From Caulobacter sp. (GTDB lineage Bacteria > Pseudomonadota > Alphaproteobacteria > Caulobacterales > Caulobacteraceae), in assembly GCA_028291125.1 (NCBI GenBank), contig JAQGIN010000250.1:1-10507 (forward strand): a DNA stretch of 10,507 nucleotides. The letters run 5' to 3'. Shown piece by piece: positions 7,135-10,507 of this stretch (the first letter of the stretch is position 1; every line of letters starts with the position of its first letter). Below the pieces are notes generated by a model that had not been told where the DNA came from, made no database searches, and saw only the letters and a program-made list of their open reading frames with translations. The position numbers were made by a program, and so were the translations under genes.

Positions 7135-7806
7135 CTAGGTCTGACCGCCTCGGGTCAGGACCACCCCAACCAGGATCGCGGCGTAGTGCAGGCTGGCGCC
7201 GCCGATGACATGGCCATGCCAGATGGCGCGGCGAAACTTGAGCCGCTTCATCAGGTAGAACACCGTACCCGTCGAATAGATCACGCCGCCGATCGCCAAA
7301 AGCAACAGCGACACCCAGGACAGGCCGTCGATCATCGGCTTGATCGCCACCAGCACCAGCCAGCCGAGCGCCAGATACAGGCCGACCCAGAAGCGTTTAT
7401 CGAGGCCGGGCAGGAACAGCTTGGCCAGCACCCCGACCCCGGCCACGGTCCACACCGCCGACGTCATGCCGATCGCCCACCAGCCGGTCAGGTTCTGGGT
7501 GGTGAACGGGGTGTAGGAGCCGGCGATCATGATGAAGATGCCGGCGTGGTCGAAGCGGCGCAGCAAGGGTTGCCAGCGCGCCTTGGCGAAGTTGTAGGCG
7601 GTCGACAGCGACAGCATCAGGATCAGGCAGACCGTGTAGATCGACACCGCCGCCACCTGGCCCAGCGAGCCGAGCCCGAAGGCCAGGCCCAGCAGGATGC
7701 CGCCGCCGAGCAGGGCGACGGCCAGGCCGCTCAGATGCACGCACAGATCCGCCAGCTTGGCGGCCGGGGTCGGATAGTGGGTGGGGGTGGCGGGAAGCAG
7801 TGTCAT
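7135..7806 (-). CDS. trhA: PAQR-family membrane homeostasis protein TrhA (hemolysin III family)
   Basis: Seven-helix inner membrane protein, 223 aa from the chosen start. Segments seen in order: LCVHLSGLAVALLGGGILLG, VSIYTVCLILMLSLSTAYNF, AGIFIMIAGSYTPF, IGMTSAVWTVAGVGVLAKLF, VGLYLALGWLVLVAI, LSWVSLLLLAIGGVIYSTG and LHYAAILVGVVL. Hallmarks are the Ser of LSTAYNF, FDHAGIF, and the C-terminal HGHVIGGASLH, which in the PAQR/CREST superfamily supply a Ser-His-Asp-type metal site and suggest amide or lipid hydrolysis. The old name hemolysin III comes from a Bacillus cereus protein; E. coli YqfA/TrhA is linked to membrane fluidity. The start is uncertain: ATG at 7806 or ATG at 7833 (nine codons longer). 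Neither has a ribosome binding site, and a TACAAT at 7815-7820 (read on the minus strand) could drive a nearly leaderless mRNA from 7806. The frame is open much further upstream, but that part overlaps the permease gene in another frame and is not real. Confidence 0.9.
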   Translation of the reverse strand: MTLLPATPTHYPTPAAKLADLCVHLSGLAVALLGGGILLGLAFGLGSLGQVAAVSIYTVCLILMLSLSTAYNFAKARWQPLLRRFDHAGIFIMIAGSYTPFTTQNLTGWWAIGMTSAVWTVAGVGVLAKLFLPGLDKRFWVGLYLALGWLVLVAIKPMIDGLSWVSLLLLAIGGVIYSTGTVFYLMKRLKFRRAIWHGHVIGGASLHYAAILVGVVLTRGGQT

Positions 7807-7889
7807 GGTGCGGTCATTGTACGCGGTTTGCATGACGGATAAACGGCGATGATCGTGGCGAGGCTTGGGCGCCGCCGGCATTTTTTCGC

Positions 7890-8660
7890 TCAGCCCAGCA
7901 GGCCCGTCGCGCCGTCCCAGACCAGCTTGGCCCCGACCGCCACCAGCAGCCCGTAGATCAGCTTGTAGAAGCCCTCGGTCGGGGCCCGCCGCACCAGCCA
8001 CACTCCGGCCCAGGTCGAGGCGATGGCCAGCGGCAGCAGCACGGCGGCGGTGGTCAGGGTCGTGCGGTTGATCTGGCCTAGGGCGATATAGGCCGGCACC
8101 TTCATCCAGTTGACCGCCGCGAAGAACAGGGCGCTGGTGCCGATGAATACGTCGCGCGGCAGCCGCCGCGGCAGCACGTAGATCTGGAACGGCGGCGCGC
8201 CGGCGTGGGCGACCTGGCTGGTGAAGCCCGAGACCACGCCGCACAGGATTCCCAGCCATGGCCGGCCGGGCCCGGCCTCGACGGCGGCGGCCGCGGCCAC
8301 CACCCGCTCGGTCCACAGCCGCTGCAGGGCGAAGGCGACGGAGATCAGGCCGACCGCCAGCTCCACCGCCGCCGGCGGCACGAAGGCGGCCAGGGCCCAG
8401 CCGGCGACGATGCCGACCATCGCCGACGGCAGCATCAGCCGCAGGATCCTGGCGTCCCAGGTCTTGCGGAAAGCCCAGACCCCGACGACGTCCTGCACCA
8501 GCAGGATCGGCAGGGTGATCGAGGCGGCCAGCACCGGCGACACCGCCAGGGCCATCAGCGGCACGGCCACCAGGCCGATGCCGGCGAAGCCGCCCTTGGC
8601 CAGGCCCAGCAGGATCACGGCCGGAACGGCCACGGCGTAGAAGAACGGGTCGGTGAGCAT
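7890..8660 (-). CDS. TauE/SafE-family (TSUP) membrane permease
   Basis: Predicted inner membrane transporter of 256 aa with about eight hydrophobic segments, near the usual size for the sulfite exporter TauE/SafE family. The two family half-repeats can be seen: an N-terminal glycine motif GLAKGGFAGIGLVAVP (19-34) and a second one, CGVVSGFTSQVAHAGAPPF (about 139-157), after a polar alanine-rich loop (VVAAAAAVEAGPGRP). Substrates known for the family are sulfonates, sulfite, sulfoacetate or other small organic anions; the substrate here cannot be told. The ATG at 8660 directly follows the TAG of the GST gene (TAGATG), so translation is very likely coupled to GST. A gap of 56-83 bp separates it from trhA, depending on the trhA start. 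Confidence 0.9.
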   Translation of the reverse strand: MLTDPFFYAVAVPAVILLGLAKGGFAGIGLVAVPLMALAVSPVLAASITLPILLVQDVVGVWAFRKTWDARILRLMLPSAMVGIVAGWALAAFVPPAAVELAVGLISVAFALQRLWTERVVAAAAAVEAGPGRPWLGILCGVVSGFTSQVAHAGAPPFQIYVLPRRLPRDVFIGTSALFFAAVNWMKVPAYIALGQINRTTLTTAAVLLPLAIASTWAGVWLVRRAPTEGFYKLIYGLLVAVGAKLVWDGATGLLG

Positions 8661-9344
8661 CTATTCGTCCGCCGTCGGGCTGGCGCCCTGGCTTTCCCAG
8701 CCGTCGACGAACGGAAACCGTTTCGCCCAGAAATCGCTCAGCCGCGGATCGGCGTCGACGCGGCGCACGACGTCGCTCATGCGCGGGGCGACGTCGTAGA
8801 AGCGGCTCCGGCGCGGTCCCCAGCGGCTGACCACGGTGACATACAGGTCGAGCACGGTCATGTCGTCGCCGAGCAGATAGCGGCCGGGGGTCAGCTGGCT
8901 GTCCATCATCGCCCAGCAGTCGGCGATGCGGTTGGCGGTGGCGGCCTTGATCCGCGCCTGCTGCTCGGGGTCGGGCCCGGCCAGGCGCGAGGGATCGTCG
9001 CGCACCCAGAACAGCGAATAGATCGAGGCCGGGATGAAGGTCATCCAGCGCAGGAACTGGCCGCGGCGCGGATCGCCGACCGCCGGGCCCAGCCGGCCCT
9101 CGGGATGGCTGTCGGCCAGCCAGATCAGGATGGCGGCGCTCTCGGTCAGGGTTTCGCCGGCCGGTGTGACCAAGGCGGGGATCTGCCGCAGCGGATTGAC
9201 CGCCGCCACCTTGGCCTGCTGGGCCTCGCCCTCCCAGGTCGGGGCCTCGACGACGGCGAACTTCAGGTCCAGCAGCGTCATCGCCGCCTCGACCGGCACG
9301 GAACCCGAGCCAAGGGCGCCGTAGATCGTGTAGGATGGATTCAT
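8661..9344 (-). CDS. Glutathione S-transferase family protein
   Basis: Cytosolic GST-like protein of 227 aa, a normal length. The N-terminal thioredoxin-fold domain (1-80) shows YGALGSGSVPVEAAMTLL, where Ser13 or Ser15 sits at the catalytic Ser/Cys position; the cis-proline motif NPLRQIPAL (Pro56); and the glutathione-binding TESAAI (67-72). The C-terminal helical domain has DDMTVLDLYVTVVSRW, the conserved capping-box region. It lacks a close match to a named class, though the Ser/Cys-type site and short linker fit bacterial Beta- or Nu-like enzymes; the substrate is unknown. It is the first gene of the minus-strand cluster and overlaps functionally with the permease (TAGATG junction). Its start at 9344 has no clear Shine-Dalgarno. 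Its upstream region is shared with nrdB, and a DnaA box lies only 6 bp before its ATG, so nrdB regulators could also affect it. Confidence 0.92.
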   Translation of the reverse strand: MNPSYTIYGALGSGSVPVEAAMTLLDLKFAVVEAPTWEGEAQQAKVAAVNPLRQIPALVTPAGETLTESAAILIWLADSHPEGRLGPAVGDPRRGQFLRWMTFIPASIYSLFWVRDDPSRLAGPDPEQQARIKAATANRIADCWAMMDSQLTPGRYLLGDDMTVLDLYVTVVSRWGPRRSRFYDVAPRMSDVVRRVDADPRLSDFWAKRFPFVDGWESQGASPTADE

Positions 9345-9350
9345 AGTTCG

Positions 9351-9359
9351 TTATCCACA
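9351..9359 (+). promoter_or_regulatory. Perfect DnaA box in the GST-nrdB intergenic region
   Basis: TTATCCACA is an exact match to the highest-affinity DnaA box. It lies 4 bp before the first NrdR-like box and 128 bp before the nrdB ATG. Established knowledge: E. coli nrdAB is controlled by DnaA boxes in its promoter, and DnaA acts as a transcription factor in Caulobacter. Control of nrdB, and perhaps the divergent GST, is inferred. Confidence 0.72.
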
Positions 9360-9363
9360 GCCA

Positions 9364-9379
9364 TCACAACATGTTGTGG
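9364..9379 (+). promoter_or_regulatory. NrdR-like box 1 upstream of nrdB
   Basis: TCACAACATGTTGTGG contains a perfect 14-bp palindrome (9365-9378). Its core CAACATGTTG matches 8 of 10 positions of the NrdR core consensus, and the flanks also fit the outer aca/tgt arms. It is 31 bp upstream of a second, weaker box. Confidence 0.75.
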
Positions 9380-9394
9380 GCAGCGACAATCCGC

Positions 9395-9410
9395 CCACTA
9401 GATCAAGCTA
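9395..9410 (+). promoter_or_regulatory. NrdR-like box 2 upstream of nrdB
   Basis: CCACTAGATCAAGCTA. Its core CTAGATCAAG matches 7 of 10 positions of the NrdR core consensus, weaker than the others, but it sits 31 bp from box 1, the expected helical phasing. It overlaps a possible -10 element at 9407-9414. Confidence 0.55.
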
Positions 9411-9414
9411 GAAT
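9407..9414 (+). promoter_or_regulatory. Possible -10 element of the nrdB promoter
   Basis: GCTAGAAT matches 7 of 8 positions of the Caulobacter housekeeping -10 consensus GCTANAWC. It overlaps the second NrdR-like box, which would suit repression. No good TTGACG-type -35 is found at the usual distance, so activator dependence or a misassignment is possible. A start near 9420 would give a leader of about 68 nt. Confidence 0.42.
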
Positions 9415-9487
9415 GTCTCCCAGGGGGTTTGTACCCTGAGGCCAGATTAACGCTGTTGCTCGATTCGTCCGCCTGGAGCCCGCCTCG

Positions 9488-10507
9488 ATGTCCGCCCTGA
9501 TCACCACCCCCGGCCTCCTGACCGCCTCGGCCGCCTACAAGCCGTTCCGCTACCCCTGGGCGCACGAGTTCTGGAAGAAGCAGCAGCAGGTCCACTGGAT
9601 GCCGGAAGAGGTGCCGCTAGGCGAGGACCTCAAGGACTGGGCGGTCAAGCTGAACGACAAGGAGCGCAATCTGCTGACGCAGATTTTCCGCTTCTTCACC
9701 CAGGCCGACATCGAGGTCGCCGACAACTACATGGAACGCTACGGCCGGGTGTTCAAACCCACCGAAGTGAAGATGATGCTGTCGTCGTTCGCCAATATGG
9801 AGACCATCCATATCGCCGCCTACGCCCTGCTGCTCGAGACCATCGGCATGCCCGAGAGCGAGTTCGGGGCCTTCCTCGAATACCAGGCGATGCGCGACAA
9901 GCACGACTTCATGCAGAAGTTCGGGGTCGAGACCAATGCCGACATCGCCCGGACGCTGGCGATGTTCGGCGGCTTCACCGAGGGCCTGCAGCTGTTCGCC
10001 TCGTTCGCGATGCTGATGAACTTCCCGCGCTTCAACAAGATGAAGGGCATGGGCCAGATCGTCTCGTGGTCGATCCGCGACGAGAGCCTGCACTGCGAGG
10101 GCATCATCAAGCTCTACCACGCCTTCAACGCCGAGACCGGCGCGGTGACCAAGGCCGTGGCCGACGACATCGTCGACTGCTGCAAGACCGTGGTCGGGCT
10201 GGAGGACAAGTTCATCGACCTGGCCTTCGAGGCCGGCGAGGTCCAGGGCATGACCCCCGAGGACATCAAGAAGTACATCCGCTTCATCGCCGACTGGCGC
10301 CTGCGCCAGCTGCACCTGCCGGAAGTCTACGGCGTCAAGGAAAACCCGTTGCCCTGGCTGCAGAGCCTGCTCAGCGGCGTCGAGCACGCCAACTTCTTCG
10401 AGGCCCGGGCCACCGAATATTCCAAGGCCGCGACCAAGGGCCAGTGGCATGGCGGCGACGGCGTGTGGTCCAGCTTCGACCAGATGATGGCCAAGCGCGG
10501 CGAGACC
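9488..10507 (+). CDS. nrdB: Class I ribonucleotide reductase, small (beta) subunit, 3' end cut by the window edge
   Basis: Ferritin-like subunit that makes and stores the tyrosyl radical used by NrdA. 340 residues are visible with no stop; family members are usually about 330-380 aa, so only the C-terminal tail that docks on NrdA should be missing. All dimetal ligands are present: D74 (TQAD), E105 and H108 (METIH), E165 (FTEG), E199 and H202 (DESLH). The radical tyrosine Y112 (HIAAY) is four residues after H108. E. coli equivalents are D84, E115, H118, E204, E238, H241 and Y122, the first group at a constant offset of 10. The Tyr argues against the Phe-containing class Ic type; whether the metals are Fe or Mn cannot be told. 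The ATG at 9488 has CTGGAG about ten bases upstream. Its 143-bp upstream region holds a DnaA box and two NrdR-like boxes. It is apart from nrdA by six genes. Confidence 0.96.
   Translation, partial: MSALITTPGLLTASAAYKPFRYPWAHEFWKKQQQVHWMPEEVPLGEDLKDWAVKLNDKERNLLTQIFRFFTQADIEVADNYMERYGRVFKPTEVKMMLSSFANMETIHIAAYALLLETIGMPESEFGAFLEYQAMRDKHDFMQKFGVETNADIARTLAMFGGFTEGLQLFASFAMLMNFPRFNKMKGMGQIVSWSIRDESLHCEGIIKLYHAFNAETGAVTKAVADDIVDCCKTVVGLEDKFIDLAFEAGEVQGMTPEDIKKYIRFIADWRLRQLHLPEVYGVKENPLPWLQSLLSGVEHANFFEARATEYSKAATKGQWHGGDGVWSSFDQMMAKRGET

Noticed and set aside
6130..7842. A 570-codon plus-strand frame across patatin and trhA
   Set aside because: Antisense to two well-supported genes, crosses their junction, and has a Gln/His/Gly-rich composition typical of shadow frames.
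7868..7886. GC-rich stretch followed by six T on the plus strand, resembling a terminator
   Set aside because: No plus-strand gene ends here, and the possible stem is only 3-4 bp. On the minus strand, where the genes are, the run is A, not T.
7807..8316. A 170-residue N-terminal extension of TrhA
   Set aside because: It overlaps the TauE/SafE permease in another frame, is Arg/Ala-rich nonsense, and TrhA proteins are normally about 210-225 aa.
8205..9401. A 398-codon plus-strand frame across the permease and GST genes
   Set aside because: Antisense to two clear genes and without any recognisable motif or ribosome binding site.
2312..9466. GANTC (CcrM methylation) sites in the nrdA and nrdB upstream regions (2312, 9338, 9462)
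   Set aside because: Several GANTC sites also occur inside genes of the window, so I see no enrichment that would support cell-cycle methylation control from this sequence alone.

Overview
The window looks like chromosomal DNA from a GC-rich alphaproteobacterium, most likely a member of the Caulobacteraceae (Caulobacter/Phenylobacterium type). This is inferred from the very high G+C at third codon positions, an OmpA porin with a poly-proline linker, a short class I ribonucleotide reductase large subunit, and the mix of lipid and envelope genes. I see no mobile element, CRISPR array, tRNA or rRNA.

Layout, left to right. A TesB-type acyl-CoA thioesterase on the minus strand runs off the left edge (1-721). 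It is divergent from an OmpA-family outer membrane protein (1032-2066, plus). The roughly 310 bp between them are clearly more AT-rich than the genes and hold the ompA leader, which has a strong stem-loop. OmpA ends in a strong intrinsic terminator. After about 300 bp comes nrdA (2431-4308, plus), the large subunit of class I ribonucleotide reductase, preceded by two NrdR-type operators and followed by another strong terminator. Next are a plus-strand LpxR-like outer membrane barrel (4477-5442) and a small proline-rich zinc-ribbon protein (5566-5880). A tight minus-strand cluster follows, transcribed leftwards: GST (9344-8661), TauE/SafE permease (8660-7890), TrhA/hemolysin III (7806-7135) and patatin-like phospholipase (7116-5887). 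The patatin gene ends 6 bp from the zinc-ribbon gene. At the right edge is nrdB (9488 onward, plus), the radical-bearing small subunit; its last codons lie beyond the window.

The main biological message is the split ribonucleotide reductase locus. NrdA and NrdB must work 1:1 as one enzyme, yet their genes are about 5.2 kb apart, with six unrelated genes between them, four on the opposite strand. Each nrd gene carries its own pair of NrdR-like operators at helical-phase spacing (32 and 31 bp). The nrdB promoter region also has a perfect DnaA box four bases from its first NrdR-like box. This suggests that shared operators, rather than an operon, keep the subunits together, and that nrdB alone may have a direct link to replication initiation. 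NrdA also lacks the N-terminal ATP-cone that gives classical class Ia enzymes dATP feedback, so transcriptional control may matter more here.

I found no clear candidate for a wholly new multi-gene system. The best leads are the regulatory architecture of the split nrd genes, the LpxR-like barrel that seems to lack its catalytic half-site, and a nested inverted repeat just upstream of that barrel gene.
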